DNA from: Steroidobacter gossypii
Lineage (GTDB): Bacteria > Pseudomonadota > Gammaproteobacteria > Steroidobacterales > Steroidobacteraceae
DNA: 64,000 bases
Assembly (NCBI RefSeq): GCF_016801985.1
Contig: NZ_JAEVLS010000001.1
Location: 310,001 to 374,000 of the forward strand
Direction: 5' to 3'
This document shows, in pieces, positions 8,519 to 17,874 of the stretch. The position numbers were made by a program, and so were the translations under genes. The notes beneath the pieces are model-generated. The model was not told the origin of the DNA. It saw only the letters and a list, made by a program, of their open reading frames with translations, and made no database searches. The first letter of the stretch is position 1. Every line of letters starts with the position of its first letter.

Positions 8519-8566
8519 AAGGTACGGCGGCCACACGGTCTCGTCAAGTTCTCTGCAATGCAGAGT
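8519..8566 (-). promoter_or_regulatory. Operon promoter with palindromic operator
   Basis: CTCTGCAATGCAGAG at 8551-8565 is a perfect 7-1-7 palindrome. Three bases downstream on the minus strand lies TTGACG (8542-8547), a 5/6 match to a sigma70 -35 element; after 17 bp comes TACCTT (8519-8524), a weak -10. The first operon gene starts at 8491. A site just upstream of -35 could serve an activator or repressor. The same palindrome recurs before the prenyltransferase gene. Confidence 0.55.
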
Positions 8567-8752
8567 CTGTGGCGAATTGTGGTGAATAAGGACAGAGGGA
8601 AATTTGTTTGGAGAGGATTAGCCGGCGATGGAATGAATTTTTGTGGATTGGGTGTCTGCGGGTATCAGCGCGATGGATTGGCGATCGGCGCAGCGAGCCG
8701 CGATTGCCCGGCAGTCTGGAATCGACCGGCGATGAACGGGCGGTCGGGCGAG

Positions 8753-10681
8753 TCAGCCGGCGATGAGCTGGCGGGTCGCCGGCTCGAAGAAACGTTGCAG
8801 CAGGGCAGCCAGCTCGTCCTGCAAATAGGGCTTGCGAAGGAACGGCCACGATCCGGCTGCCAGCGCCCGATCGACGGATTCGCCGGCATAGCCTGAACAA
8901 AGCAGTACTTTGATTCCGGGGCGCAACGTCGCGGCCTCGCGCGCGAGCTCAACACCATTCATACCGCCCGGCATGATGACGTCCGACATCAACAGGTCCA
9001 GCGTGGTCGCCGAGCGCAGCAGGCTCAGCGCCTGATCAGCGTTCTCGACGCGAAGCACATCGTGGCCAAGATTCCTTAGCATCGTTTCAGTGATCGTGGC
9101 GACAGATGCATCGTCCTCGGCCAGCAACACGCGCAGCGAGTGTTCCTGACGCCTGATCGCCGCCGGTCGCCGAATCGGCTCTGCGGCCTGCCCCTCCCGG
9201 ACCGGCAGACAAATGGTGAAGCGCGTGCCGCTGCCCGGCGTGCTGTGCACGTGAACTTCACCCCCCGACTGCCTGACGAATCCATACACCTGACTCAAGC
9301 CCAGCCCGGTGCCTTTGCCCGCTGTCTTGGTGGTGAAGAACGGCTCGAAGATGCGGCTCATCACTTCCTGGCTCATGCCCTGCCCGGTATCCGAGACATC
9401 GAGCTGGAAATAGCGGCCAGCCGCGAGCCCGGGAACTTCATCCTGCTCCAGCGCGCGCACCCGCGTTGCGATGCTGATTCGTCCTCCCGCCGGTGTGGCG
9501 TCGACTGCATTGACGATCAGATTCAGCAGCAACGCCTCGAACTGCGTCGGATCGATCAGAGCGACCGCGCCGTCGCCGCATAGACGCAGATCGAGCGCCA
9601 GTTTCTCGTGAGCGACGCCGCGAATCAGCGGCTCACATTCGCGCACCAGCTCGTTCAAATCGGAGCTCACCGGCTGCAGGGGTTGCCGTCGCGCGAATGC
9701 AAGGAGTTGCGCGGTCAAACGTTCACCGCGCTTCGCGGCCGCAAGTGCCGCTTCGCCGAGTCGCTTGCGACGCTCGTGGTTCTCCGGTTGACGCAGGATG
9801 ATGTCGAGCGCACCGATCACGACCGTCAGCAGATTGTTGAAATCGTGCGCCACACCCCCAGTCAATCGGCCCAACGATTCCAGGCGCTGCGCATGCAGTA
9901 GCGCCGCTTGCGCGTCCGCTTTCTCCGCCAGAGCATGCGCGGCGCGAGCTTCGGCCGCGACCTTCTCGGCTGCGGCGGCTTCCAGGCGTCGATCCGACAA
10001 CGCGGCGATCAGGGTCAGCAACAGAATGAACAACGTGCCCGCGGTCACGACCATCGCCAACGCGATCGCGTCGATGCCGCCGGGAACTACATCGACCGGG
10101 GTCTGGGTGTGAGTGACGCGAACTCCAGCCATTGCGGTGTAGTGCATGCCCACGATGGCGAAACCAAGCACCAATGCGGCGCCGGCCCGCTGCAGGAACG
10201 TTCGCTCGCGACGAGCCACGAGCAGCGCACTGATCGCCGCGAACACAGCGACCAGAAAAGCGAGCACGACGTAGAGCGTCTCGTTAGTGAGCGTGGCCGA
10301 GGTGATCAGCGCCGACATGCCCACGTAGTGCATGATGCAAATGCCGGCCCCCATCACCAGGCCGCCGATGATCAAATGCTCACGGCCGCGCTCGGCAGCG
10401 GAAAAGAACGCGAACGCCGTGACGGCGATCGGCAGCAGCAGTGATAGCAGTGTGAGCGGGACGTCGTAGCGAACATCGGCGCCCGGGTTGAAGCCGAGCA
10501 TGGCGACGAAGTGCATGGCCCAGATGCTCAGCCCCATCGCCGCGGCCGCCGCCACCAGCCAGGCGCCACGCCAAAAACCGGTATGGGCATGCACCCGCCG
10601 AAAAAGATCCAACGCAGTCCACGAGCCCAGACACGCGATCAGCGCCGAGGAGGCAACGAAGATCGGAGGGTGAATGTGCAC
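8753..10681 (-). CDS. MHYT-domain hybrid sensor histidine kinase with C-terminal receiver
   Basis: 642 residues from a GTG at 10681 (GGAAG 7 nt upstream); a TTG further upstream is possible but would add a non-family extension. The membrane part has seven helices with MHYT motifs WAMHFV (55-60), IMHYVGM (116-122) and GMHYTAM (178-184), thought to ligate copper and sense a diatomic gas or redox state. A linker coiled coil leads to the H-box GVAHDFNN (His279), the N/G boxes (NLIVNAVDATP, DTGQGMS, GKGTGLGLSQV) and a C-terminal receiver with phospho-Asp in LLMSDVIMPGG. No DNA-binding partner is adjacent, so the downstream target is unknown. It is alone between two operons on the same strand. Confidence 0.9.
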   Translation of the reverse strand: MHIHPPIFVASSALIACLGSWTALDLFRRVHAHTGFWRGAWLVAAAAAMGLSIWAMHFVAMLGFNPGADVRYDVPLTLLSLLLPIAVTAFAFFSAAERGREHLIIGGLVMGAGICIMHYVGMSALITSATLTNETLYVVLAFLVAVFAAISALLVARRERTFLQRAGAALVLGFAIVGMHYTAMAGVRVTHTQTPVDVVPGGIDAIALAMVVTAGTLFILLLTLIAALSDRRLEAAAAEKVAAEARAAHALAEKADAQAALLHAQRLESLGRLTGGVAHDFNNLLTVVIGALDIILRQPENHERRKRLGEAALAAAKRGERLTAQLLAFARRQPLQPVSSDLNELVRECEPLIRGVAHEKLALDLRLCGDGAVALIDPTQFEALLLNLIVNAVDATPAGGRISIATRVRALEQDEVPGLAAGRYFQLDVSDTGQGMSQEVMSRIFEPFFTTKTAGKGTGLGLSQVYGFVRQSGGEVHVHSTPGSGTRFTICLPVREGQAAEPIRRPAAIRRQEHSLRVLLAEDDASVATITETMLRNLGHDVLRVENADQALSLLRSATTLDLLMSDVIMPGGMNGVELAREAATLRPGIKVLLCSGYAGESVDRALAAGSWPFLRKPYLQDELAALLQRFFEPATRQLIAG

Positions 10682-10830
10682 GCAATGGCTTCCGTGACCA
10701 CAGACTGCACATTGTAGCGATGTGGTCGAAGACGTGCGCTGAGTTGGGATTCGGGAGAAATCCTCATGGCGCAATTTGGCGACAGGTGACGAATCAACTG
10801 ACCCCGCCGCGCAAGCTCCGGTGCACCCGT

Positions 10831-13806
10831 TCAGTAGTAGGCGTTTTCAGCACCCAACATCTGGATCACATACCGCGTCATGGCATGTTCCGCAACGAAG
10901 CGGCGGGCATCACGGGCTGCATATGCGTCCTTAAAACGAGCTGCGTAACTGGCCATGATCTCGGCTTGCGCGCGCAGTTCCGGCGGCAAGCCCGCCATGG
11001 CGTCGTCCAGCTTGCGCGCGTTCGCCGTCAGACGGAAAGTGCTTTCGTTGCCGGTGGCCGGCGAGACCTGCTGCTTCTGCAATTCGCGCCACACCTTCGC
11101 CAGGTCGCGGACGGTTCTCAGATCGTATCGCACGTGACGTTGACGAGGATCGAGCTGCAGCAGCTTCAGTTGGAAGATTTCGCGCTCCGCCGGCTCGATA
11201 TAGGTCAGCTCGCCCAACGCATGCAATTGTTTCCAGGCGTTGAGATAACCGTCGTCCAGCGCCACGGCGTTACGGAACGACTGCAGCGCGTCGGCATATC
11301 GGCCCTGCTCCTTGCGCAGATAGCCCAACAGGTAGTGAGCCTGCGGCTTTTGCCGATCGCGCTGTAACGCCTGCGTGAAGACCTGCTCGGCGATGCTTTG
11401 CGCATCAGGGTCTGCGAATACGTTCTCGCAGCCGAAGCAATGACTCTCGACTTGACCGAAGCTATCGGGCATGAGCTCGTAAGCGCGACGATAATGGGCG
11501 ACGGCCTCCTGATGGCGCCCCTGGCGTGACAGCTGGACCGCGAGTCGCGATTGAATGCAATACGCATCCGAGAACCGGCTCAAGGAATCGCGATACATTG
11601 CGAAGGCGCGATCGTACAGGCCAGCCGCATGGAACTGGTCGGCGCGTTCCGAGATTCGGATCGCCTCGAGCGCTTGACGATAGCCCGCCGCCTCTTTTTC
11701 GCGGCCGCTCGCCGCAACGATATCCGCAAGTACCGCGTAAGCGCGCAGCCGATCATTGGCCGGCTGCTCGCCGTCGGACGGATCGATCTCGATGGCGCGA
11801 CGGATGATTTCCTCGGCCTCCTTCAGCCGCTTCGAGTCGGCCAGCACGCGGGCTTTCCAGATCAAGGGACGTTCTTCGAATTGATCTCGCACGTAGAGCC
11901 GATCGAGCTCCGCGATCGACTGCTGCCCCATGAGTTTTACCAGCAGCTCGTACCCAGCGTCGTAACCAGGCGCCTCGTTGATCAGCGCTCGAAGCACGCG
12001 AACTGCGGCTTCGCGCTCGCCCGTCTCAGCAAGCGCTCGCGCGGCTGCATAACCGATCGGGGTGCCCAGCGAATCGTTGTCTGAAAGGAAGTCGCCGAGG
12101 TCTCTCGCACCCCACTGCTTCGCTTCCCGCAACAGCGCCAATGCGTCATGCGGGCGATTTGCCGCGACGTAGATGCTCACCAGCTCGACCAGCGCGGCGC
12201 GCTTGCCGGCATCGGCGATCCCGAAACCGAACTGCTCCGCCGCCTCTTCTTCATCCGGCCCCCTCGCGAGCTCCGCTATTGCCAATTGCTGAGCGCCGGT
12301 CGCGTTACCGGCGCGCCGATATGTTTCATACACCCGGAGTGCTCGCACTTTGCGCTCGTAGTCGTCCGGTCCGCGCTCCAGCGACAAGCCGGTTCTAGCG
12401 GCGGCCAACCCATCTCTGACGAGATCCCGGCGCGCCAGCAAACGACCGATGCGCGCCAGAAGCGTGGCGTTGTCGATATAGTTGAGAACATCGGCCTTGT
12501 CGTTGCCCGGCACGGCAGCGATCTGCATGCGCAAGGAGGCAATCGCCTCGTCGGTGCGATTGTTTGCAAGCAACGCTTCCACTTCGATGCGCGCGAGCTC
12601 TTTGCGTACATAAGCCGGAAGATCGGGCCGCTTGTTCACTTCGCGAACCAGGGCCAACGCCTGCTTGCTGCGCCCCACGTACGAGGCTTGTTCTATATAG
12701 ACCTTCCAGGCCTGCAATTCGGGCTGCCTGGAGAGCGCGCCGTGCAGGAACTCCACGAGCGCCTCACTTTGCCCCGCTTCGCGTAGCGCCTTCACGGCGG
12801 CCGGCGGCAGATTGAGCCGGTGCGTGGCAAGGATCTTCGCCAGCGCAGCTTCGGCCTTTCGCTGCTGCCGGTGGATGATGGTGCTCAGCAGATAATAAAC
12901 GTCGGCTTGATCCCGATCACCGCCGGCGCCGAACTTCTGATCGATGGCTTCGTACAGCGGCGCGGCGTCGATAGACTCGACCAGACCCCATTGTGGGACT
13001 CGCATCTGCGCCATGCTTTCCAGTGCGAGCTGCCGGGCAAGCCGACGTGTTTCCTCGCCGCCTTGGATGTGCACGACGTCAGGGCCAGTCACAGCCTTGC
13101 GCAAAAGCGGCGTCGCGCGCTCGGCGCCGACCATTCCCACCAGATCGGGCGTCGATAAAGACCCCAGCGACACTCCCTTGTCGAGTGAATTCAGTGTGGC
13201 CTCATAAGCCGCTATCACATCTACGGACGTACCGTAGACGGATGCAACATTCAACCGCGCCAAGGCCAGCGTGGCCATCATCTCCTTGCGTGCTTGCGGA
13301 TCGAGCTTATTCGCGGCGCCCTCCAGCCTGGCCAGTGTCGATTTCACCGCCACGGCATCGTTATTCAACGAATCTGTGAGCAGCTGGATAGCGAGTTCGG
13401 CCACATCGGGATTGGCCATCCGCTTGATTCGCTCGCCAGCGATGGCGCGCATCTCTGGCCACGCCTCGGGCGCGGGAATTGCCATGAACATGGAGCGCAC
13501 ACTCACGGGTCCGGCGATGTCTGAATCGAAGCTCCCAGGATTCAGGTCAGGCTGCGCCTCGGGCAACGCTCGGGCTCGATCCAACTGCTCGAACCAACGT
13601 TCAGCTGCGACGCGCGGCGCGAGTTGGGAAGACTCCTTTCGAAACTGATCGATGTCGGCGAGCAGTTGCACCGCTTCTGAACGAGCAGTCGACTGTGCTA
13701 CCGCGCCTTCGATTTGCTTCAGGACTGAGCGCGCGTCACGCAGATCGTCAGAGCACGCCAGCGGCGACAGCACTGCGAGGATGGCCGCGCCGAGAATCTT
13801 CTTCAT
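10831..13806 (-). CDS. Large exported TPR-repeat protein
   Basis: 991 residues. The N-terminus MKKILGAAILAVLSPLAC is a signal sequence; the Cys could be a lipid attachment site, but the lipobox is imperfect (Pro at -3). The rest is almost entirely helical repeats; clear TPR units occur in the last third, such as AEEIIRRAIEIDPSDGE, AVAHYRRAYELMPDSFG, KPQAHYLLGYLRKEQGRYAD and ALQSFRNAVALDDGYL. No enzymatic domain is seen. Such proteins act as envelope scaffolds. It lies 78 nt beyond the Tat-signal gene, at the tail of the BlaI-M56-GMC gene series, and may belong to that transcription unit. Confidence 0.7.
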   Translation of the reverse strand: MKKILGAAILAVLSPLACSDDLRDARSVLKQIEGAVAQSTARSEAVQLLADIDQFRKESSQLAPRVAAERWFEQLDRARALPEAQPDLNPGSFDSDIAGPVSVRSMFMAIPAPEAWPEMRAIAGERIKRMANPDVAELAIQLLTDSLNNDAVAVKSTLARLEGAANKLDPQARKEMMATLALARLNVASVYGTSVDVIAAYEATLNSLDKGVSLGSLSTPDLVGMVGAERATPLLRKAVTGPDVVHIQGGEETRRLARQLALESMAQMRVPQWGLVESIDAAPLYEAIDQKFGAGGDRDQADVYYLLSTIIHRQQRKAEAALAKILATHRLNLPPAAVKALREAGQSEALVEFLHGALSRQPELQAWKVYIEQASYVGRSKQALALVREVNKRPDLPAYVRKELARIEVEALLANNRTDEAIASLRMQIAAVPGNDKADVLNYIDNATLLARIGRLLARRDLVRDGLAAARTGLSLERGPDDYERKVRALRVYETYRRAGNATGAQQLAIAELARGPDEEEAAEQFGFGIADAGKRAALVELVSIYVAANRPHDALALLREAKQWGARDLGDFLSDNDSLGTPIGYAAARALAETGEREAAVRVLRALINEAPGYDAGYELLVKLMGQQSIAELDRLYVRDQFEERPLIWKARVLADSKRLKEAEEIIRRAIEIDPSDGEQPANDRLRAYAVLADIVAASGREKEAAGYRQALEAIRISERADQFHAAGLYDRAFAMYRDSLSRFSDAYCIQSRLAVQLSRQGRHQEAVAHYRRAYELMPDSFGQVESHCFGCENVFADPDAQSIAEQVFTQALQRDRQKPQAHYLLGYLRKEQGRYADALQSFRNAVALDDGYLNAWKQLHALGELTYIEPAEREIFQLKLLQLDPRQRHVRYDLRTVRDLAKVWRELQKQQVSPATGNESTFRLTANARKLDDAMAGLPPELRAQAEIMASYAARFKDAYAARDARRFVAEHAMTRYVIQMLGAENAYY

Positions 13807-13884
13807 TGGAGACTTCCTTGCCGGAGGGAGGTGCAGATGGCAGCGAGATGCTAGCGGTCCCCCGGCCGCGCGACGTGATCTGGG

Positions 13885-14256
13885 TCACACCTCACTCGCG
13901 CAGCGGCTCAAGGCTGCGAAAACACATCCTTCGGTTTCGGATACGAACCAGCCGGCGAGATTCACAATGCGGCCGGCGGTGAAATCGGCCAGCACTCTTG
14001 CGCGCAACTGCTCCAATGTTTTTGCTTCATCCTGCGACTCCGCCAGCAACTTCGCGATGGCGTCCACCGCGGCGGCGTCAGATCTTTGGCTGAGATACTC
14101 GCGCCCGAGCTCTGCGATCGCAGCCTCATCGAGCTCGCCGAATACGCCACTGCAAGTTGCGCTAGCGCCGAACGCCAGTCTCTGATCGACGACAACCGCG
14201 GCGCCCAAGCCTGCCAGCAGTCGCAACAGCCCACGACGATCCATGTGTTTGTTCAT
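13885..14256 (-). CDS. Small Tat-exported partner of the adjacent GMC oxidoreductase (unknown family)
   Basis: 123 residues with a twin-arginine signal (MDRRGLLRLLAGLGAAVVV) ending near AFGASA. The mature part of about 90 residues is helical, with ELDEAAIAELGREYLSQ and a C-terminal motif GRIVNLAGWFVSETEGC. It is not clearly the gluconate-dehydrogenase subunit-3 family but occupies the same genetic position. Its ATG overlaps the GMC stop (ATGA), so the two are translationally coupled. As the GMC enzyme has no signal of its own, this protein may carry it through the Tat pathway as a complex (inference). Confidence 0.6.
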   Translation of the reverse strand: MNKHMDRRGLLRLLAGLGAAVVVDQRLAFGASATCSGVFGELDEAAIAELGREYLSQRSDAAAVDAIAKLLAESQDEAKTLEQLRARVLADFTAGRIVNLAGWFVSETEGCVFAALSRCASEV

Positions 14257-15764
14257 GTGCTGATCCGGCCACGCAAGTGATCGCTGAGACGCAACGCCAG
14301 CGCCAGCAATGTGAGCGTCGGATTAGCGATGCCGCTGGTTGGAAACACCGAGCTGCCGGCGACATACAGATTCTGCACGCCGTGCACGCGGCAATGCTCA
14401 TCCACAACTCCGCTCTTGGCACTCACCGCCATCCTGGTCGCACCCATGTGATGACGAGACAGAGACATCGAAGCAACCAAATCCTCTGCTCCGCCGCGCC
14501 ATTGCACACGCCCCGCTTCGCAGCGACCCAGCTCGCTGGCAAACATCGCTAGCGTTGGCATGAATCGGTCGAGCTCCGCGGCTCCGAAGCGCATGTCGAG
14601 CCGCACGCGCGGCATCTGCAACTCATCCAGCTCGTCGCGGATCAAACTCAGGCGACTCTCGCGATTGGGCGTGTGCTCGATCATGAAGTACGCTTCGCGA
14701 CGTTCGCTTGTTGATGCACTCGCAAGCTTTTTGGCCACCGCCAATGCAGCCGCAGGCGCACCGGTCACAGCACCGATGGCACGTGGCAACGTGACTGTGA
14801 AATTCACGCCTCTGAGAGCGCGCTGCGTATCATCTGACGCGCCCAACACGATGTGCACCTTGCTGCGATTCATCACGTCGAAGGGCGCCAGCACCGCGGA
14901 GTTGCGCAGTAACTGCACAGAGGTCTGCCCTTCCTTCTCGATGACTGCGTGCCCTTGAAAGCCGCGGCCCAGCCAATCAGAGTGATTGCCTATGCCATTG
15001 CGATGGACATCGCTCGACGCCAGCAACAAGCGGGCGTTCTCGATGCCACCCATCGCCAGGATGTAAGTATGGGCGCGCGCCCGATGCGTTCGACCATTCA
15101 AGCAACGAACATCGAGTGCCGCCACACGCTCACCGTCTTCGGACATTTCGATCCGCGTCAGGTTGGCTTTCAGATAGATCCGCACGCGCTCGTGGTTCGC
15201 GGCTGCCACCTTGTAGTCCTGGTAAGTGCTGTTGGCAACTGCGCCGCTACAGCGCGTATAGCCGCGCGGGCGCGCAGTGAACCTCCTCGGACCACTTGCA
15301 AACAACGGCTCCGGCGCGCCGGTCATCGCCTGCGCGTCGACACTGAAATGCGGCAGCTCCAATACATCGCAGGCACGATCGTAGAAGGGCTGCATGGTCG
15401 AGCGCGTCAACGGCCAGCCGGAGTGAGCGATCCAGTCGCGTCGCTCGAAGTCGAGCGGATCCAACGGCGCGCACTTTCCGCCCCAAACGTTTCCGGAGCC
15501 ACCGAGGCATCGCACTCGCGAGGCGATCAGATATCCGTCCATGGTGCGCTGGGAGTTGCTCGGCCCACCAAGCGTCATCTTGCCCGCATACATTGACTGC
15601 ACGCGTGCGTCCTGCGACTGACCGCCGGATTCGAGCACGAGCACGTCGATGCCGGCATCGCCGAGTTGTCGGGCCAGCAACAAGCCGGCCATGCCGCCGC
15701 CGGCGATGATGACTTTAGCTTCCAGCAGCGCGCCATCTTCGAGTTGTTCTGCATCCAGCAGCAT
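14253..15764 (-). CDS. GMC-family FAD-dependent oxidoreductase
   Basis: 503 residues. An N-terminal FAD-binding Rossmann motif (VIIAGGGMAGLLLARQL) is followed by VLESGG, the region CLGGSGNVWGGKCAPLDP, and a C-terminal GMC_oxred_C domain with HHMGATRM and NPTLTLLALALRLSDHL containing the catalytic His/Asn pair. The enzymes oxidise alcohol groups of sugars, sterols or other alcohols. It lacks a signal peptide but is coupled to a Tat-signal partner downstream. It starts immediately after the M56 stop, with no gap, and so belongs to the BlaI-controlled series. Substrate unknown. Confidence 0.85.
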   Translation of the reverse strand: MLLDAEQLEDGALLEAKVIIAGGGMAGLLLARQLGDAGIDVLVLESGGQSQDARVQSMYAGKMTLGGPSNSQRTMDGYLIASRVRCLGGSGNVWGGKCAPLDPLDFERRDWIAHSGWPLTRSTMQPFYDRACDVLELPHFSVDAQAMTGAPEPLFASGPRRFTARPRGYTRCSGAVANSTYQDYKVAAANHERVRIYLKANLTRIEMSEDGERVAALDVRCLNGRTHRARAHTYILAMGGIENARLLLASSDVHRNGIGNHSDWLGRGFQGHAVIEKEGQTSVQLLRNSAVLAPFDVMNRSKVHIVLGASDDTQRALRGVNFTVTLPRAIGAVTGAPAAALAVAKKLASASTSERREAYFMIEHTPNRESRLSLIRDELDELQMPRVRLDMRFGAAELDRFMPTLAMFASELGRCEAGRVQWRGGAEDLVASMSLSRHHMGATRMAVSAKSGVVDEHCRVHGVQNLYVAGSSVFPTSGIANPTLTLLALALRLSDHLRGRIST

Positions 15765-17237
15765 TTACTTGATCCACGGTGTGGCGCCGTTGGCGCGCAG
15801 ATACTCCACGATATCGTGATGTACGTATTTTTCCGCTTCGCTGAGCGCGGAGCGCCGCTCGGGCGCAGAATTTTTGTTGGCGATCGTGGAGAAATTCACA
15901 TCCGCGCCTTTGCTCACCAGATACTTCACGAGCTCGAGATGCCCGCCACGGGCCGCGTTGATCAGTGGCGTTTCGTCATCCTCGACCAGCGCGTTTACGT
16001 TTGCTCCGGCATCCACCAGCTTCGTTGCGATCGAACCATGCCCTTGCGCCGCTGCGGCGATCAGCGGATTGCCATCGCCGAGCGACTCCAGATTCACGTC
16101 CGCACCTTTGGCGAGCAGCAACTCCACAAGGGGTAAGTCGCCATGATAGGCGGCGACGATCAGCGGGGTTCCGTCACCTCCGCGTCGATAGTTCACGTTC
16201 GCTCCCGCCTCGATGAGCTCCAACGCACGCCGGGAGCTTCCGTCGAGCACTGCGTCGAGCAGCCTGGCTCCCTCACGACCCGTCAAATCCCATGTTGCGA
16301 TGGCAGCCAGTCGCACCGGTTGTGGCGCTTCCACTTGCGCCATGACTCCACCCGCGATGCCGAGCAGAGCGACGCTTGCGGTCACCGCCAGTGGCTTCGA
16401 AAGTGCGCTCGCCGACGCACCTAGCAGCGTGATGCGCTTCTCCAGTTGCGTCGTCGGCTCGATCAACGCCGGAGCGAGCATGGGCGTGCGTGCCTTAGTG
16501 GCGGCGACTGCCAGCAAGGCGCCACCATACGTCACTACATCTTCGCCCGAACGCAGTACCCGCGCATCGCAATCGACTTCCACGGCCGTGCGCAGTCGTT
16601 GCAACATCCACCACAGCGGCAGGTTCCACGGCATCAGCGCGAGGCAGACCAGCGCTGCCAGAATCAATTGCGGATCGCGGGCCGACAGATGTTGGCTCTC
16701 ATGGAGCACCGCCATTCGTTGTACGGACGCTTCGGTCTGCAACATCCATCGGGGCAGCACGATCTTTGCCGGGAAGAAGCCAACGACCGCAGGCCCAAGG
16801 TCAGCCGAAATAGATACATCCGTTCCCGCCACCCGCTGTACGGTCCAACTCGAAGATGCACGTCGCAGGCGAAGCCCGCTGATTGCAAACCAAACTATCA
16901 CCAGCACACTGAGCAGTGCCCAAGCCGCGAGCAGCGCCGCATTCAACGCGACAGATGAACGCGCGGTGGACACAGCTGCATCTGAGCCCTGCACCTCGAA
17001 AGAAACATCATTCAGAATGCCCGGTACGACAAGCGCCGTCTCGGCGGCGTAGTGGGGCGCGGCTGGTCCAGGCGCGAACAGCAACACGGCCGGAATCAGC
17101 AGCGAAGCGACCATGGCGCTTGCCCATACCCAGCGCGTCGCCAGGCCGCAACGCCGACTCAATTGCTCGAGCGCGAGCGCGGTGACGCCAAGCACCGCGC
17201 TCAGGATCAGAATGTATGCGTTCCATGCCAGCATCAT
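15765..17237 (-). CDS. BlaR1-like M56 metallopeptidase with C-terminal ankyrin repeats
   Basis: 490 residues. Three membrane helices (about 5-25, 36-56, 97-120) precede an M56 gluzincin domain with the zinc motif HESQH at 179-183 and the downstream acidic ligand region VEVDCDARVL. A further helix at about 283-300 leads to at least four ankyrin repeats (about 325-490) such as GTPLIVAAYHGDLPLVELL and GNPLIAAAAQGHGSIATKL. In BlaR1 the segment after the last helix is outside the cell and senses the signal, so here ankyrin repeats would replace the penicillin-binding sensor in the periplasm (inference). It overlaps the BlaI gene by 4 nt (ATGA). The expected role is cleavage or inactivation of BlaI on sensing. 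Confidence 0.88.
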   Translation of the reverse strand: MMLAWNAYILILSAVLGVTALALEQLSRRCGLATRWVWASAMVASLLIPAVLLFAPGPAAPHYAAETALVVPGILNDVSFEVQGSDAAVSTARSSVALNAALLAAWALLSVLVIVWFAISGLRLRRASSSWTVQRVAGTDVSISADLGPAVVGFFPAKIVLPRWMLQTEASVQRMAVLHESQHLSARDPQLILAALVCLALMPWNLPLWWMLQRLRTAVEVDCDARVLRSGEDVVTYGGALLAVAATKARTPMLAPALIEPTTQLEKRITLLGASASALSKPLAVTASVALLGIAGGVMAQVEAPQPVRLAAIATWDLTGREGARLLDAVLDGSSRRALELIEAGANVNYRRGGDGTPLIVAAYHGDLPLVELLLAKGADVNLESLGDGNPLIAAAAQGHGSIATKLVDAGANVNALVEDDETPLINAARGGHLELVKYLVSKGADVNFSTIANKNSAPERRSALSEAEKYVHHDIVEYLRANGATPWIK

Positions 17238-17665
17238 GATCTCGCTCCCCTACCCTTGGTTTCGGCCCTGGCTTCCTGCGCTTTGGATTCCTGAGTCTTG
17301 GTTTCGTGGGCTTTGTCGTCCAGCAGCTTGCGCAGCCGTGCGATCTGTTCCTTCGACAACTTCTGGTCCGACACCAGGTGTGTCATCAGCAACTCCGTCG
17401 AGCCCTGAAACAGCTTGCTCGCAAGATGACTGAGCGCGCTCTTGCGCGCCGCCTGCTGCGCGATCGTGGCGGAGTAGCGATATGTGCGGCCTTCTTCTTC
17501 ATGCTCGACGTAGCCCTTGGATTCGAGGGTGCGCAGGATCGTGAGCACGGTCGTATAGGCCAGGTCGTCCGACAGTCCGTCGCGTACTTCGCTGACCGTG
17601 CAAGCTCCTCGCTCCCATAGCACGTGCATGACGTCACTTTCACGATCGGTGAGATAGATATCCAT
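17234..17665 (-). CDS. BlaI/MecI/CopY-family transcriptional repressor
   Basis: 143 residues. A winged helix fills the first 75 residues (LTDRESDVMHVLWERGACTV, SEVRDGLSDDLAYTTVLTIL, RTLESKGYVEHEEEGRTYRY), followed by the dimerisation helices and a Lys/Glu/Ala-rich tail that is longer than usual. These repressors bind dyads of the TACTA/TAGTA type and are released by M56 proteolysis. Two such dyads bracket its own promoter at 17676-17741. It is the first gene of a leftward series with M56, GMC, Tat partner and TPR genes; no beta-lactamase is present, so the regulated function is not classical resistance. Confidence 0.9.
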   Translation of the reverse strand: MDIYLTDRESDVMHVLWERGACTVSEVRDGLSDDLAYTTVLTILRTLESKGYVEHEEEGRTYRYSATIAQQAARKSALSHLASKLFQGSTELLMTHLVSDQKLSKEQIARLRKLLDDKAHETKTQESKAQEARAETKGRGARS

Positions 17666-17675
17666 GAGACGCTGC

Positions 17676-17741
17676 CACTACTAGAACTATAGTAGACATT
17701 AATGAGCGCGCGAGCGCGTGTCAACTATAACTTTAGTAGTG
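17676..17741 (-). promoter_or_regulatory. BlaI-type promoter with two operators
   Basis: On the minus strand TTGACA (17719-17724) and TAATGT (17696-17701) are separated by 17 bp. Operator A (17676-17695) has arms CTACTA and TAGTAG around 6 bp and abuts the -10; operator B (17722-17741) has the same arms with one mismatch and the same spacing, and overlaps the -35. Aligned on opposite strands, the two 20-mers agree at 16 positions. This is classic autorepression geometry; the sites also lie 134-199 nt upstream of the divergent peroxidase gene. Confidence 0.75.
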
Positions 17742-17874
17742 ACCCACTGACGCGGCGCGAGCGAGTGTCCGCTGTCGCGCGCGAGTATCGCGAATTTGCC
17801 TCACGCCAGTGGGAGATTGGCTCGCTCGGTAACAGGTTTAGCCAGCAGCCGCCACGCGTCCACGGGCAACAACG

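Noticed and set aside
8600-8770. Three occurrences of ccggcgatg downstream of the MHYT kinase
   Set aside because: Short, irregularly spaced and expected at this GC content; one is part of the kinase C-terminus.
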